From positions 1-45,111 of the forward strand of contig PEWV01000020.1 of NCBI GenBank assembly GCA_002780005.1: DNA of 45,111 nucleotides, in the 5' to 3' direction. Under the pieces are notes generated by a model. That model did no database searches. It was given only the letters and a program-made list of their open reading frames with translations, and was not told the origin of the DNA. This stretch comes from Candidatus Aquitaenariimonas noxiae. GTDB taxonomy: Bacteria > Omnitrophota > Gorgyraeia > Aquitaenariimonadales > Aquitaenariimonadaceae. This document shows positions 16,729 through 25,216 of the stretch, in pieces (position 1 is the stretch's first letter; the number at the start of each line of letters is the position of its first letter). The translations under genes and the position numbers were made by a program.

Positions 16729-18093
16729 ATGGAATTCAGTTACCTCTATGCCTTATTAGTTCCGATAGTTTTTTTCATTGCAGCCAGGCGGCTCCTGAAC
16801 GGTGTCTATATATTGCTTATACTTTTGCCCGTAGAACGCTTTTTTGTTACGAAGGCATTAGGCTTAAACATGAAGCTTCCGGAATGGATGGGCTTGGTTT
16901 GCGTAATTGTTTTTATGTGGAATTTTCTATTCCGGCATAAGAATAGGATGTTTCCCGCGAAGATCATGCTTCCATTGCTCACTTTTATTTTGGTAAATAT
17001 ATTTCTCTTATTGATTAACCTTCCGGACCTAATTACAATTGGAAAAATAACAGATTTAAATTCTGCGGGCTTTAGAAGCATTAAGGTTGTTATCTGGTGC
17101 ATATATTCCGTATTGGTTGCGATGGCGGTTTCCTATTCAGTGAAGGACAAACGCGATCTGAAGAACATCATAGGAGTGTATATAGCCGTAGCTTTAATTT
17201 TATGTTCCCTTTCCCTGTTTTCTCTTATCGCATATTTTCTAGGCGCGCGCATCATGACATGGGCGCTGATAGAAAGGCATGGGTTTTTAGGCATAAAAGG
17301 CTGTTTCAGTGAGCCGCAATATCTATCTTTATATTTGAGTCCCATAGTGCCTCTAGCGCTTACAGTTTTCGTACTCAGGGTGTATAAATTGGGAATAATG
17401 CTCACTATTTTAGCCTCCTTTATACTTCTTTTGTCTAATTATTTTTCCTTTTCCACAACAGGCCTGGCCGGAGGCACGATTACCTTATTGATTTTGCCGT
17501 TTCTTATTTGGCGATATCGCATTGTAAGTCTCCAAAAAACCGTACGCTACGTTGTTATTATCTTGCTGTGCGTTTACATTATTTTTCTAATAGGCACATT
17601 TTTTGATATCAATTTTATTCAAGCTACGACAGCGAATTATTTCGATAAGATAGCGGGCTATAAAGATGAAACAAGGTATGCAGGCCGTGTAATGGCCCTC
17701 AATATGTTTAAGGATAGCCCGATATTAGGAAGAGGGCCGGGCAACTGGGCGTGGCATGCCGATCAAATGTATATCAACCAGGTCGAGAAACATATCTATC
17801 TTAGGCCTTCTTACAACTGCCTTTATTGGGAAATATTAGTTGACCTGGGCATAATAGGTTTTATTCCTTTCTTGTGGTTTCTTATAAGTTTATTCAAGGA
17901 ACTTTCTAAAAGGATTCTTAAGGCAAAAGACGTGTTTTTTAAGGCGATATTAACGGGTTTCGTTGTAGGTTTCATATCACTCTTGGCCGAATATTATGTA
18001 ACATTTAATTTTTACAGGATCTATGTTTGGGTTACATTCGGCATAGTTATCGCTGCGATCAGATTGGCAAAAGAGGAAGAAGAATCCGGATAG
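16729..18093 (+). CDS. O-antigen ligase/polymerase-like integral membrane protein (Wzy_C)
   Basis: This 454-residue protein is very hydrophobic, with about eleven likely membrane helices. A large loop after the central helices contains YAGRVMALNMFKDSPILGRG followed by PGNWAWHADQMY and RPSYNCLYWEILVDLGIIGF. This Wzy_C/O-antigen ligase signature includes the conserved Arg, Gly and His region on the outer face. Proteins of this group either polymerise repeat units or ligate the finished polysaccharide to a lipid or protein anchor; sequence alone does not separate the two. The next gene begins immediately after its stop. Confidence 0.88.
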   Translation: MEFSYLYALLVPIVFFIAARRLLNGVYILLILLPVERFFVTKALGLNMKLPEWMGLVCVIVFMWNFLFRHKNRMFPAKIMLPLLTFILVNIFLLLINLPDLITIGKITDLNSAGFRSIKVVIWCIYSVLVAMAVSYSVKDKRDLKNIIGVYIAVALILCSLSLFSLIAYFLGARIMTWALIERHGFLGIKGCFSEPQYLSLYLSPIVPLALTVFVLRVYKLGIMLTILASFILLLSNYFSFSTTGLAGGTITLLILPFLIWRYRIVSLQKTVRYVVIILLCVYIIFLIGTFFDINFIQATTANYFDKIAGYKDETRYAGRVMALNMFKDSPILGRGPGNWAWHADQMYINQVEKHIYLRPSYNCLYWEILVDLGIIGFIPFLWFLISLFKELSKRILKAKDVFFKAILTGFVVGFISLLAEYYVTFNFYRIYVWVTFGIVIAAIRLAKEEEESG

Positions 18094-19293
18094 ATGGCAA
18101 AAAAATATATCTACGTAAAAAGAAGCAACATAATTTTATTTGAAATAATAGATTTTTTAGGCGCAATAATTTTTGGCTTGATCGGATTTTTTAAAATAAA
18201 AAAGAAACCTTTTGAAATTAATAAAATTGCCGTTATAGAATTAACGCATGCAGGCGACGTATTAGCGACAACTCCGGCCTTGAGTTTGCTGAAAAAGAAA
18301 TTCCCAAACGCTTCAATAGCGATCGTCGTCAGCCCATGGAGCAAAGACGTAGTAACGGACAACCCCGATATCGATGAGGTAATTGTATATCGAGCTTCGT
18401 GGTTCGACCGTATTGGCAAACTTCCGTTTTCCCTGACCGAGACAATGGCATTTATTCGGACCATGCGAAAGAAGCATTTTGATCTTGGCATAGACATGAG
18501 GGGTGATTTTAGGAATATTTTGCTTATGTATTTATGTGGGATAAAAAAACGGATCGGGTATGGTTTTGCCGGAGGCAGCTTTCTCTTAACGGACATAAAA
18601 CCCTTTAATATCGAAAAGAGGCAAGATAAGCATCAGATAGAACACAATCTGGATATAGTCTGTTCGATCAAAGATGGGAACGAATGCTATACTAACGATA
18701 AGGCTTTTAAAATATATTTTTCAGAATCCGATTCAGATTATATAGAGCGACTTTTACGCGATAAAGGAATAACAAAAAATGATTTTTTGATCGCTATCCA
18801 TCCCGGGAGCGGACTAACTAGCAAGTGCTGGCCGATAGAAAGATTTGCCGCGCTAATGGAAAGAATCTCTAAGAAATATAAAAGCAACATTATTGTGATA
18901 GGAGGAAGCTCAGAAAAAGACTTGGTAGCGGTCCTAAAGGCTGCGTCTAAGGCAAGTTTTATCGATGCTGTCGGTAAGACTAATATAAAGCAATTAGCGG
19001 CACTCTTGAAAAGATGCCGGCTATTCGTGGGCGGGGACTCAGGCGTTATGCATATAGCGTCTGCAGTAAACACTCCAATAGTAGCTATTTGGGGAGGCCA
19101 TAATAAAATGTCTCACTGGCGGCCCTTAACAGGGGACGCGGTTGTTGTTTATAAGGATATAGAATGCCGACCATGCGGCCTTGCCAAATGTGATCATCTA
19201 AGATGCCTTAAACTTATTAGCGTCGATGATGTTTTTGAAGGTATTGCGTGCCAAATGAAAAGAATGGGTAAAAATGAAGATATGCATGATTAG
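18094..19293 (+). CDS. GT9 family (heptosyltransferase-like) glycosyltransferase
   Basis: This 399-residue protein has the GT9 layout: IAVIELTHAGDVLATTPALS near residue 45, IAIHPGSGLTSKCWPIERFA, and FVGGDSGVMHIASAVNTPIV followed by AIWGG, the ADP-sugar binding part. The cysteine cluster CRPCGLAKCDHLRC near the C-terminus is common in this family. Residues 13-33 are hydrophobic, so the enzyme may be tethered to the inner membrane. Classical members add heptose to the LPS core, which supports an outer membrane in this organism; other sugars are possible. ATG 18094 follows directly on the TAG of the polymerase gene. Confidence 0.92.
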   Translation: MAKKYIYVKRSNIILFEIIDFLGAIIFGLIGFFKIKKKPFEINKIAVIELTHAGDVLATTPALSLLKKKFPNASIAIVVSPWSKDVVTDNPDIDEVIVYRASWFDRIGKLPFSLTETMAFIRTMRKKHFDLGIDMRGDFRNILLMYLCGIKKRIGYGFAGGSFLLTDIKPFNIEKRQDKHQIEHNLDIVCSIKDGNECYTNDKAFKIYFSESDSDYIERLLRDKGITKNDFLIAIHPGSGLTSKCWPIERFAALMERISKKYKSNIIVIGGSSEKDLVAVLKAASKASFIDAVGKTNIKQLAALLKRCRLFVGGDSGVMHIASAVNTPIVAIWGGHNKMSHWRPLTGDAVVVYKDIECRPCGLAKCDHLRCLKLISVDDVFEGIACQMKRMGKNEDMHD

Positions 19294-20434
19294 CGGGACA
19301 TTGCCGGATTTACCGTGCGGCGTAGGCGATTATACCTATTTGCTTTGCTCCGAACTTAAAAGACAAAATAATCACGAATTAATTATTTTGACCACTAAAG
19401 CGCCGAATATAAAGGCCATCGAAGGGGTAGGGATCAGGCAGATTGTTAATGAATGGAAATTTTCTTCCGCAAAAGTCTTATTAGAAGAACTAAAAAAGGA
19501 AAATCCGGATTTGATTCATATTCAATACCCCACTCAGGCTTACAAGGCCGGCCTCATGATAAATTTCCTTCCCATGCTTATCAAAAGAGCGCTTAAGGGT
19601 GTTCCTATTGTCGCGACTGTCCACGACGCTAAAACAGCCCATCCGTTTAATAAATTACGGTTAATTCCATTTATATTTTTTGCGGATAAGATCATCCTTA
19701 CCGTGACAGAAGAAAAGGAATATTTAGTCAAGCGGTTCCCGTCTTTGTGGTCAAAATTCGAAGTCATACATCTCGGGTCTAATATAAAAGTTTATGAGTT
19801 AAGCAATAATGACAGAAGGAATGAAAGGCTGGGCTTAGGGGTCAGAGATGAGGAAATATTAATTTCACATTTCGGGTATATGTTGCAAAAAAAGAAAATC
19901 GAGATTATATTTCATGCGCTAAAGCGGCTGATCGGCAAAGGGCTTAAGGTTAAATTAATTTTAATAAGCAGTTTTAACCCGGAACGGGATAAATACCACG
20001 CCAAGTTAAAAGATTTGGTCAATAAGCTCAATTTAAACGACTATATAATTTGGACGGGATACAGGGCAGAGAGGGATGTCTCTAAAGATATATCTTCTTC
20101 GGATATCGGCGTTCAAATATACCCTGATGGAGTGTCTTTTCGCAGGACCAGCTTTATCGCCCCGTTAATGCACGGCCTGCCGCTTATAACTACTAAAAGC
20201 GGAAAATTGCCGGAAGGATTGAAAGATCGAGAAAATGTGTTAACATTCTACCCTGACGATATCAATGGCTTAGCAAGCGCCATGACAGAACTGATAGAGT
20301 TTCCGGACTTAAGAGAGAGGCTGAAAAAAAACACAAAAGCACTATTGAAACAATTCTCGTGGGAAAATGTAGCAAAAGAGCATCTTGCTTTATACGGGCG
20401 TTTAATCATGGGGAAAAGGGATAATGCGATTTAG
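19274..20434 (+). CDS. GT4 family glycosyltransferase, 'RRG' subfamily copy 2
   Basis: This 386-residue protein is a paralogue of the product of 14466-15671. Matching blocks are KICMISGTLPDLPCGVGDYT, LIHIQYPTQAYKAG, IIWTGYRAE and DGVSFRRTSFIAPLMHGLPL, with the same loss of the usual EX7E glutamates. It overlaps the GT9 gene by 20 bp and the radical SAM gene by 11 bp. The donor and acceptor are unknown. Two such enzymes in one locus may add two related sugars. Confidence 0.88.
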   Translation: MKICMISGTLPDLPCGVGDYTYLLCSELKRQNNHELIILTTKAPNIKAIEGVGIRQIVNEWKFSSAKVLLEELKKENPDLIHIQYPTQAYKAGLMINFLPMLIKRALKGVPIVATVHDAKTAHPFNKLRLIPFIFFADKIILTVTEEKEYLVKRFPSLWSKFEVIHLGSNIKVYELSNNDRRNERLGLGVRDEEILISHFGYMLQKKKIEIIFHALKRLIGKGLKVKLILISSFNPERDKYHAKLKDLVNKLNLNDYIIWTGYRAERDVSKDISSSDIGVQIYPDGVSFRRTSFIAPLMHGLPLITTKSGKLPEGLKDRENVLTFYPDDINGLASAMTELIEFPDLRERLKKNTKALLKQFSWENVAKEHLALYGRLIMGKRDNAI

Positions 20435-21869
20435 TAAAGTACTGTTAATCAATCCGTTTATTTACAGAAGTTATATGGGGCCTATACGCCCGTCCGCAGG
20501 TCTTGGCTATTTAGCGGAATATCTAAGTGCTAATAACATTCAATACGAAGTGCTAGATATGAACCTTGGCTATGGTCTTAGGTATTTATGGAAAAAGATC
20601 GAACAACAGAAGCCCGACCTCATAGGCCTGACGGTATGGACTTATCGATATAAGAACACATACGCATTAATCGAATTAATTAAAAAAAGATATCCTGATC
20701 TGAGCGTAGCGGCCGGAGGACCGCATATTTCAAGCTTAAGAATAGAGGCTTTCAAGGAGTGCAAAGGGATCGATTTCGGCATTACCCTCGAAGGAGAAAA
20801 GACCATTATCGAATTATGCCAAGGTAAGCCGTTTCATGAAATTAAAGGCCTTATATATCACAAAGATAATGAATTGGTTTACACCGGCGACAGGGAATTT
20901 ATTATAGATCTCGATTCAATACCATTTCCCAAATATGAAAAGTTTGAGTTAGAAAGATATTTTCTTAAAGAAATTCTGATTATTTCTTCAAGAGGTTGCC
21001 CGCATGCTTGCATATATTGCCCCGTCAATCTGGCAATAGGTAAAAGGTTAAGGATAAGAAGCGCCAAAAATGTTGTAGACGAAATTACATACTGGTATAA
21101 TAGAGATTACAGGCGGTTCAATTTCGGAGATGACAATTTTACATTTTTTAAAGAAAGGGTTTACGAGATCTGCGATGAAATAGAAAGAAGAGGATTGAAA
21201 GATTTGGATCTTCGCTGCGGCAATGGTGTAAGAGCTGATAAGGTCGACAGACAGTTATTGAAACGAATGAAAGAAGTCGGATTTAGTTACATTGGCTTGG
21301 GCGTGGAAGCCGGAAATAATAGAATGCTTAAGATATTGAAGAAAGGTGAAAGCATAGAAGAGATAGAAGGTGTTATAGGCGATGCATGCGATCTGGGGTA
21401 TGATGTAACGCTGTTTTTTTTAGCCGGTTCTCCTGGAGAAACATGGGCGGATATAAAAGATTCGGCAAGATTGGCCGAAAAATATCCCGTGATGGATGCC
21501 AGATTTTATAATATAGTTCCATATCCGTCCACAGAGTTATTTGAATGGTTAACGGAAAAGAGCCTTCTTTTATATAAGCCGGAAGAATATCTAAATAGCG
21601 CCTCGGCTTTTGACTGCATGCCCATATTTGAAACTCCCGAACTTTCGGCAGAAGAGAGGATCAAAGTATTAAAGTGGCTTAAAAAAGTAGAGAAAAGAAT
21701 TTTAAGGAAAGGGCTTGCGAGAAAGCTTCGTAAATATGGATTTATAAGCCTGCTCGTCTCGAACATCGCCAGCACGACAGCAGCCCGTTATTTAATACGG
21801 CATAGCAGATTGGTTCGTCAATTGATAGAGAAAATAAGATATAACCTGAATAGAAGTGCGGGGGCATAG
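20424..21869 (+). CDS. B12-binding domain radical SAM protein
   Basis: This 481-residue protein has an N-terminal cobalamin-binding-like domain (INPFIYRSYMGPIRPSAGLG, then PDLIGLTVWTYRY and VAAGGPHIS). A radical SAM domain follows with the cluster motif at Cys192, Cys196 and Cys199 (SSRGCPHACIYC). Later parts (DLRCGNGVRAD, YIGLGVEAGNNRMLKILKKG, LFFLAGSPGET) fit the BchE/B12-rSAM superfamily, whose members methylate or rearrange unreactive carbons. The usual DxHxxG B12 ligand motif is not visible, as in many relatives. It overlaps the GT4 gene by 11 bp and has a GGGGAAAAGGG region before ATG. A role in modifying the lipid carrier or a sugar carbon is inferred. Confidence 0.88.
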   Translation: MRFSKVLLINPFIYRSYMGPIRPSAGLGYLAEYLSANNIQYEVLDMNLGYGLRYLWKKIEQQKPDLIGLTVWTYRYKNTYALIELIKKRYPDLSVAAGGPHISSLRIEAFKECKGIDFGITLEGEKTIIELCQGKPFHEIKGLIYHKDNELVYTGDREFIIDLDSIPFPKYEKFELERYFLKEILIISSRGCPHACIYCPVNLAIGKRLRIRSAKNVVDEITYWYNRDYRRFNFGDDNFTFFKERVYEICDEIERRGLKDLDLRCGNGVRADKVDRQLLKRMKEVGFSYIGLGVEAGNNRMLKILKKGESIEEIEGVIGDACDLGYDVTLFFLAGSPGETWADIKDSARLAEKYPVMDARFYNIVPYPSTELFEWLTEKSLLLYKPEEYLNSASAFDCMPIFETPELSAEERIKVLKWLKKVEKRILRKGLARKLRKYGFISLLVSNIASTTAARYLIRHSRLVRQLIEKIRYNLNRSAGA

Positions 21870-21878
21870 GTATAAAAT

Positions 21879-23012
21879 ATGATAAAGGTTTTGATGTTCA
21901 ATAAACTTTACCATCCTTCTATGGGCGGTGTAGAAAGGTTGGTTTATGACCTCTGCGAAGAAATAAAAGGCAAGGTTGAGCTTAAAGTTTTGGCTGCAAA
22001 TACAAAATTTAAAACAGAAATCGAGCAAAGGGATAAGTATCAAGTAACTAGGGCTGCCAGTTTAGGGTGCGTTATGTCATCAGTTCATTTAGGGATAGGA
22101 ATTCCATGGTGGTGGACTAGGCTCGAAAGCGATATTATACATTTTCATTTTCCTTCGCCGGTAGCTGAGTTATATTGCCTGGCGTTAAGCCCTAAGGAAA
22201 AACCTATAGTAGTAACTTATCATTCTGATATTATAGGGCATAAGCTGGCGATGTTTTTTTACAGGCCTTTTTTGATAAATTTTATCAAAAGGGCAACTAG
22301 GATCGTTACAACATCGCCTGAAATGATCGAAAATTCACCTTTTTTAAGCAAGGTTAAAGATAAATGCAGGGTTATACCTTATGGCATCCAGATGGATAAG
22401 TTCAAATTAACCGCTGAAGTAAAGGCTAGGAGCGAAGCGATTAAGGGAAAATTTAAAAGCCCTATAATCTTATTCGTGGGACGCTTAGTTAAATATAAAG
22501 GCGTTGATTATTTAATAGAAGCCATGAGAGACATAAATGCCACGCTTCTAATAATCGGCGAAGGCCCTGAAGAAAAAAGATTAAAAGAGTTGATCGGGGA
22601 AATAGGGATTGAGGAAGGAAGGATATTTTTTATAGGCAAGGTAGAGGATAAAGAGCTGCTTGCCTATTATTACGCTAGTCATGTTTTTGTCCTGCCTTCG
22701 ATCAGCAACAATGAAGCTTTTGGTATAGTCCAGTTAGAAGCACAGGCGTGCGGGCGTCCCGTTGTAAGCACTGCCCTGCCTACGGGCGTTCCGTTTGTAA
22801 ATCTAAACGGAGAAACCGGTATCGTTGTCCCTCCGAAATCTTCGGAAAAATTAGCTGAAGCTATAAATAGGTTATTAGAGGACGGCACCCTTAGGCTGCG
22901 CCTTGGTGAACAGGCTAAAAAAAGAGTAGAGTCTCAATTTACGCGCGAAATAATGGCACAGAAAACATTGGAATTGTATAAAGAACTTATGAGTTTGAAA
23001 AAGGAGGTATAA
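21879..23012 (+). CDS. GT4 family glycosyltransferase
   Basis: This 377-residue protein is a standard GT-B family 4 transferase: LYHPSMGGVERLVYDLCEEI, HFHFPSPVAELY, VTYHSDIIGHKL, VIPYGIQMDKFKL, LFVGRLVKYKGVDYLIEAM and EAFGIVQLEAQACGRPVVST with EX7E intact. The GGV-ERL and YHSD features are those of mannosyl- or glucosyl-transferases such as WbaZ/WcaL-type enzymes, although the sugar cannot be fixed. Its stop is followed after one base by the ATG of a 35-residue membrane protein whose Shine-Dalgarno lies in the last codons of this gene. Confidence 0.92.
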   Translation: MIKVLMFNKLYHPSMGGVERLVYDLCEEIKGKVELKVLAANTKFKTEIEQRDKYQVTRAASLGCVMSSVHLGIGIPWWWTRLESDIIHFHFPSPVAELYCLALSPKEKPIVVTYHSDIIGHKLAMFFYRPFLINFIKRATRIVTTSPEMIENSPFLSKVKDKCRVIPYGIQMDKFKLTAEVKARSEAIKGKFKSPIILFVGRLVKYKGVDYLIEAMRDINATLLIIGEGPEEKRLKELIGEIGIEEGRIFFIGKVEDKELLAYYYASHVFVLPSISNNEAFGIVQLEAQACGRPVVSTALPTGVPFVNLNGETGIVVPPKSSEKLAEAINRLLEDGTLRLRLGEQAKKRVESQFTREIMAQKTLELYKELMSLKKEV

Positions 23013-23013
23013 A

Positions 23014-23121
23014 ATGTTTTTATTTCAACTGCCGCTTTCAGTGCTTTATTTTGTAAAAGTTTTTAATTTTATTACCTGCGTTTCTTTTTGGATATACGTG
23101 TTTATCCAAAAAAAGAAATAA
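23014..23121 (+). CDS. 35-residue membrane micro-protein
   Basis: A short reading frame of 35 codons begins at ATG 23014, six bases after a near-perfect Shine-Dalgarno (AAGGAGGT, 23000-23007), the best in the window. The product starts MFLFQLPLSVLYFVKVFN, has hydrophobic residues through about position 31 (FITCVSFWIYVFI) and ends in QKKK, so it should be a single helix with its C-terminus in the cytoplasm. It lies between a GT4 gene and the initiating phosphoglycosyl transferase, in the same transcript. I recognise no family. It might stabilise or regulate the next enzyme or the polymerase. The binding site and topology are seen; the function is not. Confidence 0.7.
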   Translation: MFLFQLPLSVLYFVKVFNFITCVSFWIYVFIQKKK

Positions 23122-23140
23122 GAACCTATAAGGAAATAGC

Positions 23141-23749
23141 GTGAAAGAACACCAGTATAAAAGGCCGTTCGATATAGCAATATCCACATTAGGGCTCCTA
23201 TTGCTTTCTCCCCTTTTTGTTCTATTTTCGTTTTTAATCTGGTGCGAGGACAGGGGAGATGTTTTTTATAAACAAATAAGGGTCGGTAAAAGCGGAAAAA
23301 GATTTAAGATGTTTAAGTTCAGGTCTATGACAATGGATTCTAAAGAAGTGCCGCCAAGTGTATTACAAAAGAACGATAGGCGTATCAAGGTTACCAGGAT
23401 AGGCAGGTTTTTGCGGGCGACAGCCATGGATGAATTACCGCAGCTTATCAATGTATTAAAAGGCGATATGTCATTTGTGGGGCCGAGGCCGCTTACGCCA
23501 TATGAAACAGTAGCCCTAAATCCCTCAATGTTGGCGATACGCTCGAGCGTCAGGCCGGCCCTGGCAGGATTAGCCCAGATATGCGTGAATAAATTCATAT
23601 CTAATGAGAAAAAAATAAGATACGACCTGAAGTATCTAAAAAAACAAAGCCTTTTCTATGACCTTAAAATCATCTTCCAGTCTATATTAATAACCTTAAC
23701 CGGAGAGTGGGAGTTGGAGAAACGCCGGGATTTTGAGAAAAAGGCTTAA
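23141..23749 (+). CDS. initiating phosphoglycosyl transferase (PglC/WcaJ-like bacterial sugar transferase)
   Basis: This 202-residue protein is the minimal monotopic type: a re-entrant hydrophobic helix (FDIAISTLGLLLLSPLFVLF, residues 10-29), then VFYKQIRVGKSGKRFKMFKF, RSMTMDS, the catalytic Asp97-Glu98 dyad in RATAMDELPQL, and the GDMSFVGPRPL signature. It transfers a sugar phosphate to undecaprenyl phosphate and so starts repeat-unit assembly. It lacks the extra N-terminal helices of long WbaP/WcaJ proteins. The start is GTG 23141 with AAGGAA upstream. Being last among the sugar genes but biochemically first, it marks the end of the biosynthetic operon. Confidence 0.93.
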   Translation: MKEHQYKRPFDIAISTLGLLLLSPLFVLFSFLIWCEDRGDVFYKQIRVGKSGKRFKMFKFRSMTMDSKEVPPSVLQKNDRRIKVTRIGRFLRATAMDELPQLINVLKGDMSFVGPRPLTPYETVALNPSMLAIRSSVRPALAGLAQICVNKFISNEKKIRYDLKYLKKQSLFYDLKIIFQSILITLTGEWELEKRRDFEKKA

Positions 23750-23775
23750 GTCTCGCATGCATTGCGGAAGGTAGC

Positions 23776-24633
23776 GTGGATAGCAATAATATGTATAATT
23801 TAATGATAATCCTATATATAATAACGGTAGCGACATGCGCCGCCATAGCTTTCCGTATGATGCGCTTCGCAAAGAAGGGGAGCGGGCCGCTCGCCTGGAA
23901 AGACGATGAAGAGAGTATTAGGAAAGAGTTAAATCGCATGAAAGCCAACTTTGTGGCAAATGTTACCCACGAGCTGCGCACACCTCTTGTAGCTATTCAA
24001 AAGTCGCTTGCTTTACTCTCGAGCGAGGTAACAGGCCAGACTTCGGTGACGCAAAAGCAGTTTCTTGTGCTTGCCGAGCGTAACTTGAAAAGGCTAAGCA
24101 TGCTGATCGACGATTTACTTGAACTTTCCGAGCTTGAGATGGGTAAGATAGAGCTTAAACGCGAGCCCATTTCGTTAGAAAGCCTTATTAATGAGGCCAT
24201 CGAGGGCCTAGATACGTGGGCCGAGACAAAGGCGATTACAATTGATAAAAGGATACAAAAAGGCATGCCGGGAATTAATGCTGACCACGAAAGACTGCTT
24301 CACGTCATGAATAATTTAATAGGCAATGCGGTGAAATTTACATCCGAAGAAGGAAATATAGCGATAGAGGCAAATTACAAAAAAGATAGCGGCGAAATCA
24401 GAGTTAATGTTGCAAATACCGGCATGGGGATCTCAAGGGAAGAGCTTGGAAAAGTTTTTGATAAGTTTTATCAAGAAGGAGAGAGGATGGGAGGAGACCC
24501 GAGCGGCATGGGGCTGGGATTGGCAATAGCAAAAAGAATAATAGAATTGCACGGAGGAAAATTATCCGTCAAAAGCAGAGAAGGGCGAGGAACAAATTTT
24601 ATTTTTGTACTTCCTATAAATAACGGAGGCTAG
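23776..24633 (+). CDS. sensor histidine kinase without an obvious sensor domain
   Basis: This 285-residue protein has one N-terminal membrane helix (LMIILYIITVATCAAIAF, residues 9-26), then directly a HisKA domain with His65 in FVANVTHELRTPLVAI and an ATPase domain: N box HVMNNLIGNAVKF, G1 VANTGMGIS and G2 GMGLGLAIAKRIIELHGG. No periplasmic loop or PAS domain is present, so any signal must come through the membrane helix or a partner. The start is GTG 23776, preceded by GGAAGG. It is followed three bases later by a receiver-only regulator, forming a two-gene signalling unit at the end of the polysaccharide operon. The Asn in the G1 box occurs in many active kinases. Confidence 0.92.
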   Translation: MDSNNMYNLMIILYIITVATCAAIAFRMMRFAKKGSGPLAWKDDEESIRKELNRMKANFVANVTHELRTPLVAIQKSLALLSSEVTGQTSVTQKQFLVLAERNLKRLSMLIDDLLELSELEMGKIELKREPISLESLINEAIEGLDTWAETKAITIDKRIQKGMPGINADHERLLHVMNNLIGNAVKFTSEEGNIAIEANYKKDSGEIRVNVANTGMGISREELGKVFDKFYQEGERMGGDPSGMGLGLAIAKRIIELHGGKLSVKSREGRGTNFIFVLPINNGG

Positions 24634-24636
24634 ATC

Positions 24637-25026
24637 ATGAAAAATGAGATCAAAATTCTCTTAGTTGATGACGAAGCGGACTTTAGACAGTTGATGTCGT
24701 TTTGGCTGAAATCAAAAGGATATTCGGTGGAAACTGCTGCGGACGGTAATGCTGCGATTAAGATGCTGCAAGAAAAGATACCAGATATAGTGTTCCTCGA
24801 TCTGAACATGCCTGTAGTAGACGGTTTAGGGGTGCTTAAAAAGATAAGAGAGTTAGATAAAAACCTTCCGGTAATAGTTATTAGCGCATACATAAACGAC
24901 CCGCGGGCTAAGGAAGCTATGTCCTACGGGATTTCAGGCGTATTTTATAAAAGGAAGAATTTTGAGGAAGGATTGTCCCTGCTTGAGACCGCATTAAGGA
25001 CTCACAAAAGGCTTAAAAGAGATTAA
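24637..25026 (+). CDS. single-domain response regulator (receiver only)
   Basis: This 129-residue protein is a bare receiver domain: acidic pocket VDDEAD near residue 11, phosphorylation site Asp55 in VFLDLNMP, Ser83 in VISAY and Lys105. The usual KPF after the last strand is replaced by YKRKN. It has no DNA-binding or enzymatic output domain, so it must act by protein contact or as a phosphate relay. GGAGG precedes ATG 24637. It is last in the operon, followed by an intrinsic terminator at 25062-25093. Confidence 0.93.
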   Translation: MKNEIKILLVDDEADFRQLMSFWLKSKGYSVETAADGNAAIKMLQEKIPDIVFLDLNMPVVDGLGVLKKIRELDKNLPVIVISAYINDPRAKEAMSYGISGVFYKRKNFEEGLSLLETALRTHKRLKRD

Positions 25027-25061
25027 TTTTCATATTTATAGCAATAAATTTTTTTAAAAAG

Positions 25062-25093
25062 TCCACCGGAATAAAGGTGGATTTTTTATTTTT
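25062..25093 (+). terminator. intrinsic terminator of the polysaccharide/two-component operon
   Basis: A 6-bp stem (TCCACC 25062-25067 with GGTGGA 25076-25081), loop GGAATAAA, is followed by TTTTTTATTTTT. It lies 35 bases after the response-regulator stop and before the next promoter. Confidence 0.82.
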
Positions 25094-25102
25094 CCAAATA
25101 AG

Positions 25103-25122
25103 GGTGTTTTTTCTAAAACACC
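25103..25122. promoter_or_regulatory. perfect 8-bp inverted repeat abutting a -35 box
   Basis: GGTGTTTT (25103-25110), loop TTCT, AAAACACC (25115-25122) ends on the base before the TTGACA at 25123. There is no U-run after it on the + strand, so it is more likely an operator or upstream activator site than a terminator. The mini-MerR protein encoded next could bind it; this is inference. Confidence 0.55.
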
Positions 25123-25150
25123 TTGACAAAGCCCGTTTTATCCTTATACT
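25123..25150 (+). promoter_or_regulatory. sigma70-type promoter for the MerR-secretin operon
   Basis: TTGACA (25123-25128) and TATACT (25145-25150) are separated by 16 bases. Transcription would start near 25157, leaving a leader of about 60 bases before the MerR-like gene, whose AAAGGAG lies just upstream of ATG 25217. Confidence 0.75.
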
Positions 25151-25216
25151 ATAGTATGTATCGAGCTTATGGTAAGTATGATAGCTTTCAGTAATTCCTA
25201 AAAGGAGACTATAGAT

